This document shows positions 15,345 through 25,200 of a stretch of 64,000 nt of DNA, in pieces. The notes below the pieces were generated by a model. It was given only the letters and a program-made list of their open reading frames with translations, made no database searches and was not told the origin of the DNA. The number at the start of each line of letters is the position of its first letter. Positions within the stretch are counted from its first letter, which is position 1. This DNA comes from a virus: positions 1 to 64,000 of the IMG/VR virus record IMGVR_UViG_3300042261_000588; one strand, written 5' to 3'. The position numbers and the translations under genes are program-made.

Positions 15345-15896
15345 TTGATTACCACGCTGATCAATCTGTTAGATCGAAATTCTTTACAGATCAATCGGGT
15401 AGTTCAGTATTATCAGGGCAGTAGTAGGAAGCTCATGGTGCTGCCGGGGATGCGCAGGGTCATACCTGCCGATGCCTACCCGGTATTGGAGATAGAACCG
15501 GGGGATGTGCCTAACCAATGGGCTACTACGAGGTCGCAGAGGCCAAGGTATCAGTTTAGATGCACTCTGAGTGCGAAGATTGATAAGGAACAATTTGGAG
15601 TTGAGTATATCTGCACCTTGGGATCAGCAATTGTCGAAATTATGACAAGTCCTGAAAATCTTCAATTGCCTGTTGTGAATGAAACAAAATGGGATTTGAC
15701 AGGTGGGTTGTGCCAGACTTTCATCTTGGATAGTTTGGTAGACAGTGCGAATTATTCGGCTGACAAACAGGGTTCTATCAGAAAAGCGGAGTTCGACTGG
15801 TTTGCGGTGATTCATGAGCCTTATCCAGAAGCAAAATGGAGAGTCAATAGTTCTAGCACGCCAACTGTGATAAGACCGATAGTGCTTTCTTCATAA
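15345..15896 (+). CDS. Probable neck/tail-terminator protein, non-ATG start
   Basis: No ATG or GTG start is available near the N-terminus. TTG 15345 gives 183 aa, but the frame extends to ATT/ATC codons at 15321-15324, just after an AAGAGGTG at 15312-15319, and that upstream part (YTNPSNLITTLINLLDR) looks natural. The actual start is therefore uncertain. The protein has mixed alpha/beta sequence and no named motif. Position between connector and tube genes suggests a tail terminator. Confidence 0.55.
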   Translation: MITTLINLLDRNSLQINRVVQYYQGSSRKLMVLPGMRRVIPADAYPVLEIEPGDVPNQWATTRSQRPRYQFRCTLSAKIDKEQFGVEYICTLGSAIVEIMTSPENLQLPVVNETKWDLTGGLCQTFILDSLVDSANYSADKQGSIRKAEFDWFAVIHEPYPEAKWRVNSSSTPTVIRPIVLSS

Positions 15897-15899
15897 TTA

Positions 15900-15924
15900 T
15901 TTGATATTTGACCTATAGATAGGA
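15900..15924 (+). promoter_or_regulatory. Candidate phage-specific promoter motif (copy 3)
   Basis: TTTGATATTTGACC followed by TATAGATAGGAG. It matches the motif at 3797 and 6886 and lies in the 50-nt gap before the gene at 15947. Confidence 0.35.
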
Positions 15925-15946
15925 GTTTGGAAGAGAGACTATCCCT

Positions 15947-16186
15947 ATGAAGACGAACGGAGAAATACTAACTGGGTTGATGGATAAAGCCGTGGCTGAT
16001 GGTGAGATTCCGTATCAGTCTAATCGTGCTGCTGTTGTGGCTTTCGACATCAGAGAAGACCCTAAAGATGGACAGATTGAGTTGATGTCGATGTTTGAAG
16101 GTATCGATGTTTTCCTATCGGATTTAGAGCAAATCAGAGATGGCTTGGCAGTTGTTGCAAGGAAGGCTAGGTCCTATGTTCGATAG
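15947..16186 (+). CDS. Hypothetical protein, 79 aa
   Basis: A short acidic protein (MKTNGEILTGLMDKAVADGE) with a C-terminal helix. It overlaps the next gene by 11 nt. The upstream motif at 15900 could drive the following tail operon. Family unknown. Confidence 0.6.
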   Translation: MKTNGEILTGLMDKAVADGEIPYQSNRAAVVAFDIREDPKDGQIELMSMFEGIDVFLSDLEQIRDGLAVVARKARSYVR

Positions 16187-16460
16187 AACTGGAAAAGTAG
16201 GTCCTGCGTTCGTTAAGGTTGGAACGATAAGGGATATGAAAGCTGTTGCTGATAAACTCGGTATGGTTCGGGTAGCCATTCAGCAGATCAAGGAATCTGA
16301 AGAGGCGATGATGGATAAAGACATTAGCGACCGGGACTGGAGGGAGGCCGTTTTTCTGACCGTGAAGGCGGCTGAAAAGGGCAAAGATTGGTGTGAGGAT
16401 ACGATTGAGCTTTTGAATAAGATCAAGCGGAATTCAGAAGCCTATCTAAGGAGTTTGTAG
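16176..16460 (+). CDS. Hypothetical helical protein, 94 aa
   Basis: ATG 16176 overlaps the previous gene and has GGAAGG upstream. The protein is mostly helical and charged (IQQIKESEEAMMDKDISDRDW; DTIELLNKIKRNSEAYL). Its stop is immediately followed by the next ATG. No family recognised. Confidence 0.6.
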   Translation: MFDRTGKVGPAFVKVGTIRDMKAVADKLGMVRVAIQQIKESEEAMMDKDISDRDWREAVFLTVKAAEKGKDWCEDTIELLNKIKRNSEAYLRSL

Positions 16461-17258
16461 ATGGCATTGGTGGATACAGCGACATTGATTGCAGTAGCAG
16501 ATCGAGCTGCCTATCAATATGGTCAGCTTCAGGATGCTTGTGCTGTTGTTCAGGCTGTAGGGAATGGGTATTACTTCGACCTAGTTTCCGTAACAGAAGA
16601 TGCAGATGTTGAAATTCCCTGTAACTCTGTTTATTATGATGTTGACCATGATCTTCAGGTTGATTTCATGGTCAAGAATGGGACGAGGCTCGCAGGCGTT
16701 ATAGGCGGAATGGAAGCCCACTTTAGTCGTGATAATGGATCAGGAGTGCCATTGCAGGTGGGTGGATGGGATGGGTATCTCACATCCAAGGACCAGCGGG
16801 TAAGCTATTACTTCGCCAAGTTATTTTTTGCAACACATGGGTTCTATATGTTGGCTAATAATGTCTTTTCGGAAAGCGAGGATCAATTTGCAAGATTGCA
16901 GGTTACAACTGGACCCGGCTTGACATACACAGACGGTGTGAATTATGGGACTGGTTCTGCGGCTAATCCGGCAAATGGGACATTCTATGCAGCAACTCAA
17001 TTAAAGGTGGTTGTGACGACAATGGGTGAGGCACAATTGGACGTGAGGCTGTCTGTGAAGGACCAAAACAATAATTTGACGACTATTGATGTGACGATAC
17101 CCGGTGGTTCACTGCCAGGGGCAGAAATATCAATTGGAACAACGACTGATCGGTTTCTTGACGTTACTGCAGCTATTTTCAATCCAGAAGGCTCTGCCGG
17201 GACTGTAGGAGATGATATAAAAGTGGTGAATCTTAAAGAGCGGCAGATTGCTCTTTAA
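16461..17258 (+). CDS. Putative tail structural protein, 265 aa
   Basis: The protein is rich in beta-type sequence and Gly/Asp/Thr (VDFMVKNGTRLAGVIGG; LTTIDVTIPGGSLPG). No catalytic motif. Placement immediately before the tube-like paralogs supports a tail structural role, but it does not share their GNN-NPIP motif. Confidence 0.55.
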   Translation: MALVDTATLIAVADRAAYQYGQLQDACAVVQAVGNGYYFDLVSVTEDADVEIPCNSVYYDVDHDLQVDFMVKNGTRLAGVIGGMEAHFSRDNGSGVPLQVGGWDGYLTSKDQRVSYYFAKLFFATHGFYMLANNVFSESEDQFARLQVTTGPGLTYTDGVNYGTGSAANPANGTFYAATQLKVVVTTMGEAQLDVRLSVKDQNNNLTTIDVTIPGGSLPGAEISIGTTTDRFLDVTAAIFNPEGSAGTVGDDIKVVNLKERQIAL

Positions 17259-17272
17259 ACTGTCATTTATTT

Positions 17273-17300
17273 TTTATATTTTCATCTATGTATAGAGTGG
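17273..17300 (+). promoter_or_regulatory. Candidate promoter motif (variant copy 4)
   Basis: TTTATATTTT, then TATGTATAGAGTGG, resembles the TYTGATAYTT/TATA-rich motif but with a changed first half. It sits in the 102-nt gap before the first tail-tube-like gene. Confidence 0.25.
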
Positions 17301-17360
17301 TAGGAGTTAGGCTGGAAAGAAAAGAGTTTTTACTAAAGAGGGAAGAAGGAGGATAGCTAT

Positions 17361-18467
17361 ATGGGTATGGGATATCAAGGATTTGTAAAATTTTACAGGA
17401 CTGGTCCGTCGTCAGACCCAATCGTTGTGTTGGCAACCAGTGCAACTGTCAATCTTGTTCTGGAGCCGATCACCTCACAGGCTGTGTGGGGTGCTGGCTG
17501 GTATAATGCAGCCGAAGCTCACTATGCAGATAATGCCGTTCGTTATGAAGGCAATATCGATCTAGAGCTTCAGATGGGTGCATCCGGTGGGTTCTGGAAC
17601 TTCTTGCATCAATTCATTGTGACGGCAAGAGCATATCCTCGATCACTGGAAATCAGTCCTGACGGGTCACATGTATACAAGTACCTGACAACTGGCACTT
17701 ATAATACGAACTATGATACGCAGGGTGCGTGGTGCCGTTCTGCGAACTTCTCCACATCAGAAGGTTCGTTTGTGACATGTTCTCTCGGTGTCGTGTCCAT
17801 TTTCAGGACGGAGAAAGACCCTATAGGTGGAACGAACTATTCAGCATTCAGTTACATTAAGCAGGTCAAGGGCGTGATTGCTTCGGACTGTTCGGTGTTG
17901 GCGTTGACGAATCCGTTGAATCCGTCGGGTAATAACGTTAATCCGATCCCATACTGGCGGACGAATGCCCAGTTGGGTGTTGGAACGTATCCTGGTCCGT
18001 TTGGAACGGTGACGTTGCCTCAAGCTGGAACGGAGACTGTGGATTGGAGTATTGATATTACCAACAACGAGAAGATTCTGTATACCTGCTCTGGCAGTCG
18101 TCTACCTCGTGCAGTGTTGATGGGTCCGATGGCTGTTAGCGGAAATGTGACGCTCTATCATCCGAATGGCGTGTTCGATCCGATTCTTGGTCCCGCAGGA
18201 ACTGGAACTTTGACTTCGCCATATGCCAGGGCAGAGAATACGTGGTTCCAAGTTGCGATCAATTATGGAACTGAAAATGTCAATACCTATATCGAGCTTC
18301 CGGCGGTGGTTATCGAGTCGGATGATTACAGCATACAGGGTGCGGAGAACATCACGAATCGTGCATTCGCGCTCAAGGGAATGGGTGGTCGTTGCAGTAG
18401 TATTACGACAACTTTGCCTCCTTGCATCATCTCTGACTATGCTGGTACGTTGCCGCCACCTCCCTGA
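17361..18467 (+). CDS. Tail-tube-like protein A, 368 aa
   Basis: This is the first of three related proteins. Shared features are an N-terminal GYQGFVKFY-type segment, a central LNPSGNNVNPIPYW motif (near residue 190), and a block VDWSIDITNNEKILYTC followed by VLMGPMAVSGNVTLY. The same pattern appears at 18531 and in shorter form at 20753. Tube or tube-like status is inferred from duplicated beta-rich architecture and location directly upstream of chaperone-like and tape-measure genes. GGAGGATAGC precedes ATG 17361. Confidence 0.6.
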   Translation: MGMGYQGFVKFYRTGPSSDPIVVLATSATVNLVLEPITSQAVWGAGWYNAAEAHYADNAVRYEGNIDLELQMGASGGFWNFLHQFIVTARAYPRSLEISPDGSHVYKYLTTGTYNTNYDTQGAWCRSANFSTSEGSFVTCSLGVVSIFRTEKDPIGGTNYSAFSYIKQVKGVIASDCSVLALTNPLNPSGNNVNPIPYWRTNAQLGVGTYPGPFGTVTLPQAGTETVDWSIDITNNEKILYTCSGSRLPRAVLMGPMAVSGNVTLYHPNGVFDPILGPAGTGTLTSPYARAENTWFQVAINYGTENVNTYIELPAVVIESDDYSIQGAENITNRAFALKGMGGRCSSITTTLPPCIISDYAGTLPPPP

Positions 18468-18483
18468 TCAGTGATTAGATCAG
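18464..18483 (+). other. Intergenic hairpin
   Basis: CTGATC (18464-18469) pairs with GATCAG (18478-18483) around an 8-nt loop, overlapping the stop of tube-like gene A. Without a T-tract it is more likely an mRNA processing or stability element than a terminator. Confidence 0.3.
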
Positions 18484-18530
18484 TGGGTTAAGATGGTTGG
18501 TGTTCCCTTACGAAAAGTTGGGATGAATCG

Positions 18531-19415
18531 ATGCTAGGCTACGAGGGATATGTAAAGATTGGTAGTGTTTACGCTCTCGGGACAGGAACATCTGTTCCGA
18601 GGGCACGCACTCGGATAGACTCTCAGGGAGCTTATGGTGGTCAGCAAAAAACACCTGTAGCTAGTATTGGAATAGGAGCGCCGAGAGTTTATGGATGGCC
18701 GACATTCGATGGGTCAATCAATTTCGAGATAACCAAGGACATCTTTGCCGTTCTAAAGGCTTGGATTTATGACCGTGATGGTCAAAAAGATATACTGTTC
18801 TCTACGAGGAAGGATAATGAGCAGAAGTATGTTGATACGTTTTGGAATTCGATTTCGATTTCGGCACCTGAAGGTGGATTGTTAGATGGTTCATTAGGTT
18901 TTGTGGCGATTGATCAGGATACTTATGCCTATGGGACTCAGGGGATGCAGGGGTATACTGAAAACGAAGCAGGAGAAGGGTTGTTGTGTCCATTAGCGAC
19001 GGGAATGCCACCTCCGTTGAATGCGAGTGGAAATAATTGCAATCCAATTCCTTTCTGGAATTCAAAGGTTTTGTTTGGTACAGATGCACTTGACTTGCTT
19101 TCATGGAGTTTGGATTTCTCACAGGATGTGGTGAAGTTTCAGGCGTGTAATTATACAATTGGACCACAGGCACCAGCATATGTCGGTGTTGGTCCGATGA
19201 CAGTTTCATTAAGCGTGGCGTGGATGTGGATTACGAGCAACGCACCAGCTACTTATCCGGGAGATAGTGTGGCTGCTGCGACGGTGCAAATTGCTGATAC
19301 AAGTATTGGGTTGAAGAAGTTGGAGTTGCAAACCAGTTCGGATGACGTTCAATCTTCGGACTCGACAACTCCGGTTCAATTGGAGTATGCTGTTTATGAG
19401 CTAGATTCTCCATAA
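18531..19415 (+). CDS. Tail-tube-like protein B, 294 aa
   Basis: Paralog of the 17361 gene: MLGYEGYVKIGS start, LNASGNNCNPIPFW motif, and LLSWSLDFSQDVVKFQACN followed by VGVGPMTVSLSVAW. It lacks some of the C-terminal extension. Virion tubes sometimes have two subunit types or a specialised tail-end subunit; which applies here is not visible. A 134-nt gap with a hairpin follows. Confidence 0.6.
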   Translation: MLGYEGYVKIGSVYALGTGTSVPRARTRIDSQGAYGGQQKTPVASIGIGAPRVYGWPTFDGSINFEITKDIFAVLKAWIYDRDGQKDILFSTRKDNEQKYVDTFWNSISISAPEGGLLDGSLGFVAIDQDTYAYGTQGMQGYTENEAGEGLLCPLATGMPPPLNASGNNCNPIPFWNSKVLFGTDALDLLSWSLDFSQDVVKFQACNYTIGPQAPAYVGVGPMTVSLSVAWMWITSNAPATYPGDSVAAATVQIADTSIGLKKLELQTSSDDVQSSDSTTPVQLEYAVYELDSP

Positions 19416-19490
19416 AGCGGAACTTAGGTTTTAACGAGTGGAAGCTCGGTATTATGATGAAATTACGATGTCAGATGAGGGCAGATGCAC

Positions 19491-19509
19491 AGGCATCAAA
19501 TTGATGCCT
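19491..19509 (+). other. Perfect 8-bp hairpin between tube B and first chaperone-like gene
   Basis: AGGCATCA pairs with TGATGCCT around a 3-nt loop, and flanking CACA/TGTG extends it with a bulge. A T-rich run follows. It may reduce read-through so that the chaperone-like gene is less expressed than the tube gene, a ratio common in tails. That role is inference. Confidence 0.4.
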
Positions 19510-19549
19510 TATTGTGTACTGCTCTTCTTTGTTTTCTAGGAGATAGATC

Positions 19550-20014
19550 ATGGCAATCGTGCAAGCAAAATCGCAAGAGCCTCGTGTTGATGAGAGGCTG
19601 ATGAAGCCGGGAAAGTTTGAGATCACTAATGATACGACTTTCACCGTGTGGATTCATGTCAAGGAGAGAGATGGCCGGTGGATTATTATGAGTGGTCCGG
19701 CCAAGGGCGTTGAATCCAACAATGTTGTTTTCCGCATGTGGACTTATGAAGAGATGATTGAGATGCGGAAGATGGCGACGACATACGATTCTCAGAAGCG
19801 GATTCATATGATTGACAACGATGCGTTGAACAGATTGAAGATACAGAGGCTCATGGTGTCATGGACGTTTGACAAGGACAATCCAAGGTTGAAGATTCAG
19901 CATGTAAACGGGGTGATGACGGATGAGGGATGGAATGCTTTTATCAGACTTCAACCGAATATCGGTTCTTACGTCATTGATGAGATGAACAAAGTTTATG
20001 AATTCAACGGCTGA
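19550..20014 (+). CDS. Tail-assembly-chaperone-like protein 1, 154 aa
   Basis: C-terminal half has IQRLMVSWTFDKDNPRL, then an acidic/Gly turn, and a helix IGSYVIDEMNKVYEF. This LM-SW-D-N-P to long-helix pattern recurs in the genes at 19998 and 21566 and matches what I know of phage tail assembly chaperones, which sit before the tape-measure gene. Overlaps the next gene by 17 nt. Confidence 0.5.
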   Translation: MAIVQAKSQEPRVDERLMKPGKFEITNDTTFTVWIHVKERDGRWIIMSGPAKGVESNNVVFRMWTYEEMIEMRKMATTYDSQKRIHMIDNDALNRLKIQRLMVSWTFDKDNPRLKIQHVNGVMTDEGWNAFIRLQPNIGSYVIDEMNKVYEFNG

Positions 20015-20753
20015 AAATGCTGCTCGCCAGAAATGTGCGGAGTTGTTTGATCCTGAACGTGTTACGGTTCGGGTTAAGACTTCACGCCGTTTTGGATTCT
20101 GTTTGCCGGACAAGGACGGAGACGAAGAGCATACTGCTATTTTTGCAACAATGACGTTTGGCGACAATTATGCCATCGATCAGGCGACTTTATACGAGGT
20201 AGAAGTAGGAGAGCAATTAGGAAGTGGGAAGAAGATCACAACTCAAGTGTCTGATATTAATGAGTTCAAGAGGTTGATTGTCAAAAAGAATCTCTTGTCG
20301 TGGAGCTTGGACATTCCGATAGAGCGGGATCAATCAGGGTGGATGACATCGGATAGTTACTCTCGTGTATCCAGTGTTCCAGCACCGCTTCTTGAGGCTT
20401 TTGTAAGTGGTTTTGAGGAATCCATGGAAGTGTCTAACGAAGAAGAAGAGAAGATTTCAAGACAGTGTGCGATATTATTTTCTAAGTCAGGACATGGAGT
20501 AACGGACGCTTGTGAGGCAATAAGTCGTTTCTGCACTCTGGGTAACTTCTCTGAGAAGTTTGGAATCAATAGGGATTCGCTGCCAAAGATGCCTTACAAG
20601 GAGTTCCTGTTGTTGAAGATTGTGATCGCAAAGGAAAGCGATGCCTTGAGAGCTCAACAGCCAAAGAGTCATAGCGGAGCAGTGGGACAAAATGGAAGAT
20701 CGAGACCGAGTCGTAGTGTGAGGATACCGCTTCCAGGATCGGGTGGTGCATAA
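19998..20753 (+). CDS. Chaperone-like protein 2 with extension, 251 aa
   Basis: Overlaps the previous gene by 17 nt in the +1 frame. Residues about 85-140 (KRLIVKKNLLSWSLDIPIE and VPAPLLEAFVSGFEESM) repeat the pattern of chaperone-like protein 1, followed by an extra helical domain with a Cys pair and a basic, Ser-rich tail. Reinitiation at ATG 19998 is the simplest reading. I found no canonical slippery heptamer. Relation to the classical G/GT arrangement is possible but unproven. Confidence 0.5.
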   Translation: MNSTAENAARQKCAELFDPERVTVRVKTSRRFGFCLPDKDGDEEHTAIFATMTFGDNYAIDQATLYEVEVGEQLGSGKKITTQVSDINEFKRLIVKKNLLSWSLDIPIERDQSGWMTSDSYSRVSSVPAPLLEAFVSGFEESMEVSNEEEEKISRQCAILFSKSGHGVTDACEAISRFCTLGNFSEKFGINRDSLPKMPYKEFLLLKIVIAKESDALRAQQPKSHSGAVGQNGRSRPSRSVRIPLPGSGGA

Positions 20754-21541
20754 TGGTTCCAACAAAGAAAAGATTGGGTTATGGTGGATCGGCAACTGTT
20801 GATGGTCATCAGGTGTTGATTACATCTGGATCATTTTCAGAAGCCACATCAATCTCATACTTGAATATGATTTCAACCCCACCTAGTTCTGCAATGGCAG
20901 GGAGGGTAAAACATGCTGATGGAACGAGGGAATACACAGGATCATTGGCATTTGACATATACGATGATACCATGAGTTTGTTCGTTACTCCGGCGGGGCT
21001 ATTAGAACGATATTATTCATTTGATGTGGGTATTCACGATGGAGAGCAGAACTGGAAGATGAAGGGTTGTAAATTGACTTCATTGATCATATCAGGTGCG
21101 GCAGACGGATTATTGAATGCCCAATTGTCATTTATTGCGAAGGCAGGAGAAGCTATTGAGTCAGTCACAAATGCGTTTATAAGGGATACTGCGATTCCTT
21201 TTGGGTATTGGTATTCCGGAACAGGAACATCAGACGATATTGTGAATTGGAGTCTCACTATGAATCAGGAGGCTCAACTGATTTATAAGAACGAGAATTT
21301 AGTTGATCCAGCTTACATCAAGGTTGGATTGGTGAATTATGTTTTATCGGTAACATCATACAAGGCTTTGACTGCGCCAGCGACGATTAATATCGCAACA
21401 AAAAGTTTCACGTTGACAGGAGAGACAACGGGAAGGGGGTTCGCCTATGGCGGACTCACAAACCTCGGAACGTATAATTATACGTTCGAGACAAGTTCAA
21501 ACACAAACTCAAACTCTCTCGTGATTGCGGTTTCACCGTAA
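20753..21541 (+). CDS. Tail-tube-like protein C, 262 aa
   Basis: Third member of the tube-like set: RLGYGGSATVDG start and a block DDIVNWSLTMNQEAQLIYKN followed by IKVGLVNYVLSVTSY, aligned with A and B. Its start overlaps the previous stop (TAATGG). It lies between chaperone-like genes 2 and 3. Confidence 0.55.
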   Translation: MVPTKKRLGYGGSATVDGHQVLITSGSFSEATSISYLNMISTPPSSAMAGRVKHADGTREYTGSLAFDIYDDTMSLFVTPAGLLERYYSFDVGIHDGEQNWKMKGCKLTSLIISGAADGLLNAQLSFIAKAGEAIESVTNAFIRDTAIPFGYWYSGTGTSDDIVNWSLTMNQEAQLIYKNENLVDPAYIKVGLVNYVLSVTSYKALTAPATINIATKSFTLTGETTGRGFAYGGLTNLGTYNYTFETSSNTNSNSLVIAVSP

Positions 21542-21565
21542 ATTACGATTGGGAGAAAGGGAAAT

Positions 21566-22204
21566 ATGAATACAGAAGCAGCAGCAGTTGAGAATGAAGC
21601 AGTTGAGACTCAGCCAGTTGAGGGACAAACTCAGAATATTGCCGTCAGAGCAGACCCGGATGAGGAGAAGCGTAGTGGGGTAATGGAATTGGCTCAGAAT
21701 CCAGAGGCGATTGCTGCCGAGACGGTAAAAGTCGTGAAGGAGAAGCCGGCTGCTAAGCCGTCGTTCTTCATCAAGAAGGCCGCTCGACATATTATCAAGC
21801 TGGATGTTTTGACGAGCAAGGAGGATGGTCGGGTTCTCAGCGTGTCAAAAACTGGATTGGGAATTGACTTCATAAAAGACTTCCCGTTCATGGTCCATAC
21901 CGAACTTACATTCGAGTTCTCGGTGCCTAATTATGAGGACATGAGCACATACAGGCAGCGTAGTTCTGTTTATCGCCGTGAAGCTCAACAGGTGATCGTT
22001 GACAAACTTCAGCTTCGGAACTTCATGTTGGTATGGCATCTGAAAGATTGGAATCTGACGGATGAGAATGGCAGTAAGGTTGATCTGATACTTGATCCAA
22101 ATGGATCGTTGTCAGAAGAATCTCTGGCTATGGTTTATGCAATATCGCCAACGCTTTTGGATGTCGTAATGACAATTTTTGAGAAGGAAGTGCTTCTCAG
22201 CTAA
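21566..22204 (+). CDS. Chaperone-like protein 3, 212 aa
   Basis: A disordered Glu/Ala/Val-rich N-terminus of about 70 residues precedes a folded part with LRNFMLVWHLKDWNLTDEN and a final helix LLDVVMTIFEKEVLL. This matches the pattern of the genes at 19550 and 19998. AGAAAGGG precedes the start. It is immediately upstream of the tape-measure gene, the classical chaperone position. Confidence 0.5.
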   Translation: MNTEAAAVENEAVETQPVEGQTQNIAVRADPDEEKRSGVMELAQNPEAIAAETVKVVKEKPAAKPSFFIKKAARHIIKLDVLTSKEDGRVLSVSKTGLGIDFIKDFPFMVHTELTFEFSVPNYEDMSTYRQRSSVYRREAQQVIVDKLQLRNFMLVWHLKDWNLTDENGSKVDLILDPNGSLSEESLAMVYAISPTLLDVVMTIFEKEVLLS

Positions 22205-22221
22205 GTTGGTAGGAGGCAACA

Positions 22222-25200
22222 ATGCCCTTTAACACAGAAGACCTTGCCGATAAATTCGGATCAAGTGCTGAGGATATTCGGAAGAATCTCGATGGACTGA
22301 TCGAGAAAGCCGAAGACGCCGATAAGGCATTTGAGAGCCTGACTAAGCGGCAGGAATATGCCGTCAAGATTCAGGACAAGTTCGCAACGGCTATGACAGC
22401 ATCGTCGAAGTCGATGCTGTCATTTGGGCGTTCAGGAAATACGGCGGTAAGGGGCTTGAAGGCTGTGGGTGCGATCTCAAAGACAGTGGCATCGTCCTTG
22501 GGGTCCATCGGTGTAGGGGCTGGTGCTGCCGCTGGCGGATTCAAGGCATTATCATCTGAGGCGTCTTCCTTCACTTCTGACTTATCAAGAACAGAGAAAA
22601 GCGTTGCCGGATTTATTTCAAGCATCGGAGGGTTGGAGAAAAAGTTAAAGGGTATCAAGTCTGCCTCTATTCCAGTTGAAATGGTAGTTGGAAGTCTTTC
22701 GGCATTGGATGATATTGAGAAGAGGCTCAAGGCATTGTCAAAGAATGTGAAGGTTAAGATATCAACTGTTTCAGCAGGTGCGGCAAGTCAGCCTTCACCA
22801 AGTGTGGCACCGGCATCTGCTGGAGTAACTCAAAAGGCGGCTAAGGCGGCTAAGGCGGCTGCGGATAAACAGCAGGCATTACAACAACAGAGGTATGCCC
22901 TAGAAAGAGAATTAGAAAAAAAGTCTTCGTATAGCAATCCAGGATCGGATGAAATTCAGACTGCTAAAAAGAAAAACCAGGAGATTGGAAAGGCGGCAGA
23001 GTCTGCCAAGTATCGACAAGTTTCTGAATTCGTAAAAGGAATGGATGATGCTGCTGAGGCTGCATTCCTGTTAGATAAAAAGATAATGGGACTGGATAAG
23101 GCTGTTGAAAAACTCATTTCTAACAATCAAGAATTAGGACAAGAAGTCGTTCTCGCAATGGATAAAGCTGGGGAAGCTGTTGAGGAATTGTATTCCCCGT
23201 TGAATCAACTTCGGGAAAAGGGCGAGATGACTGTCAAGTCATTCAAGGATTTATTCAAAAAGGATATAGCCGGTGGTGCAGTCAAAGAATTGGAAGATTT
23301 TGCCGGTGGTGCCGGTAAGAGTGCAACAGGGATGACTGCTGCTGGTTTGGCTGTAGCTTATCTAACAACTAAGGTAGGTGATTTAGCTAGAAAGTTTGCA
23401 GATGCGGCTGTTGGATTGGCTAAGTATAAGACAGAGACGGCAGCTCTTGAACGTACGATCATTGGGATAAGCAAAGGTGGGTTGGATCAGATGCGTAAGC
23501 AACTTGATCTGACAAGAGCGGAAGCAGCGGGATTTTTTGAAGTTGTCAAGAAGGGTGCCAATGAGCTTGGTATGACTCAAGACAAGATCATGGAAGTTGC
23601 CAAGGCTTTGTCAGACACTTTTGGTGGAACACAGACGGAAAGACTTAAGCAGTATATTGATCTATTGGAGTCTATACCAACGATTGAGTCTGATCTCAAA
23701 GTGACGGCAAACATGGACGATCAAGCAGCGGCCATTTTTGCATTGGCTGAAGCAGGCAAGATGGAAGTGGTCATGGACCTTCAGGGGGCTGGACTTCTGG
23801 GTGGTCAGAAGGAGAAGAAGCCTGGTGCTGATATGGCGAATGCAGCGGCCAAGACGGCACGTGTGACAGAAGAAATTAACGATTTCCTACTGAACAAGTT
23901 GTTTCCGACTTTCGGACAGTATTTATCGGAGATTGTGTCTGGGCTCACACAAGTTGTTGCAGTAGCAGCAGCTACATTTTCGGCGTTTACTGCACTTGCT
24001 TTCCTCACTCGGGCTGCGACGGTATCCAATGTTACGACTCGGTGGGAAGCAACGAAGGTACTAGTTACAGCCATTGCGGCATCCGGAGGACTTGGAGGAG
24101 GTGGTAAGCTACCACGATTGCCGGGCGGAGGTGGATTTTGGAAAAACATGTTTGGTCCACTTGTCAAAATGTCCAAACCATTGTTGAAACTCGCGAAGGG
24201 ACTCAGTGTCGTCTCTATCGCGACACTTGCGGCGGAATATGGTTTCGGGAAACTTGAAGATCAACTGAATAAGACTGGAAATTCTTTCGGAGCAGCCGGA
24301 GCCAGTATTGGCAAGAGTGCCGCATCAATCGCAGGGTTTGCAGCAACAGGATTTATGATTGGTGCGGCATTTGGGGGTGTATTAGCTCCGATTGGTGCCG
24401 TAGCTGGGGCTCTGATTGGATTAGCTCTCGAATTTGATAATCTTAGCGAATCTGTTCCTACGCTTATAGAACGTTTTACTAAGGGTCCAAGGACGCCATG
24501 GGGCGAGGCGATAGCCAGAGATACAAATGAAAATATTTCAGCACATCAACAATCAAATAAGAAGTTGATGAAGTCTGGATTGGAATTGCAACGGACATTC
24601 AAGAAAATTGAAGCTGCGGCAAACAGTGATAAAAACAAGTTCTATGAAATGCAGAAGGAATTGGCTGGTTTGAAGATTGGAAATCTTAAGGACATCGGCG
24701 GAACTGCAGAAGGATTCAATTCCGCTGTTCAGGGGATGAGGGATGCGACTCGTAAACAATATGAGATGCAACTTGTAGATTTTAAAAAGCAGCGTGATGA
24801 GATCATGTCGAATGGAAAGCTCGACGCAGATGCAAGAGCCGCAGCCTTACAGAGATTGAATAAATATGAGTTGACGGCTACCAAGAATCTCGTTGATGGG
24901 CTGAATCAGGCTGTTGAGGCTTTGTTTAATACGCCGGGGATCATTCAGGCTGGATTGAAAAAGGAGATGGCCGGGAAGATGTTGGATTTTGCCGATATGG
25001 GAGGTATGTCTGGAGAGGAAATGAAAAAACTTCAGAAAGAACAGGAAAAAGAGAGACGAAATCAATCTAAGGGTGTCATCGAAGCTGCAACCAGCTCTGT
25101 TGTAGATATTGCCGCTATGTTTGAGGTGTTAAAAGAGAAAAAGAAGCAGGCTGAAGACGATATTTCCAGAACAGTAGAGGCTGCAAAAGGTTTGAGAAAC

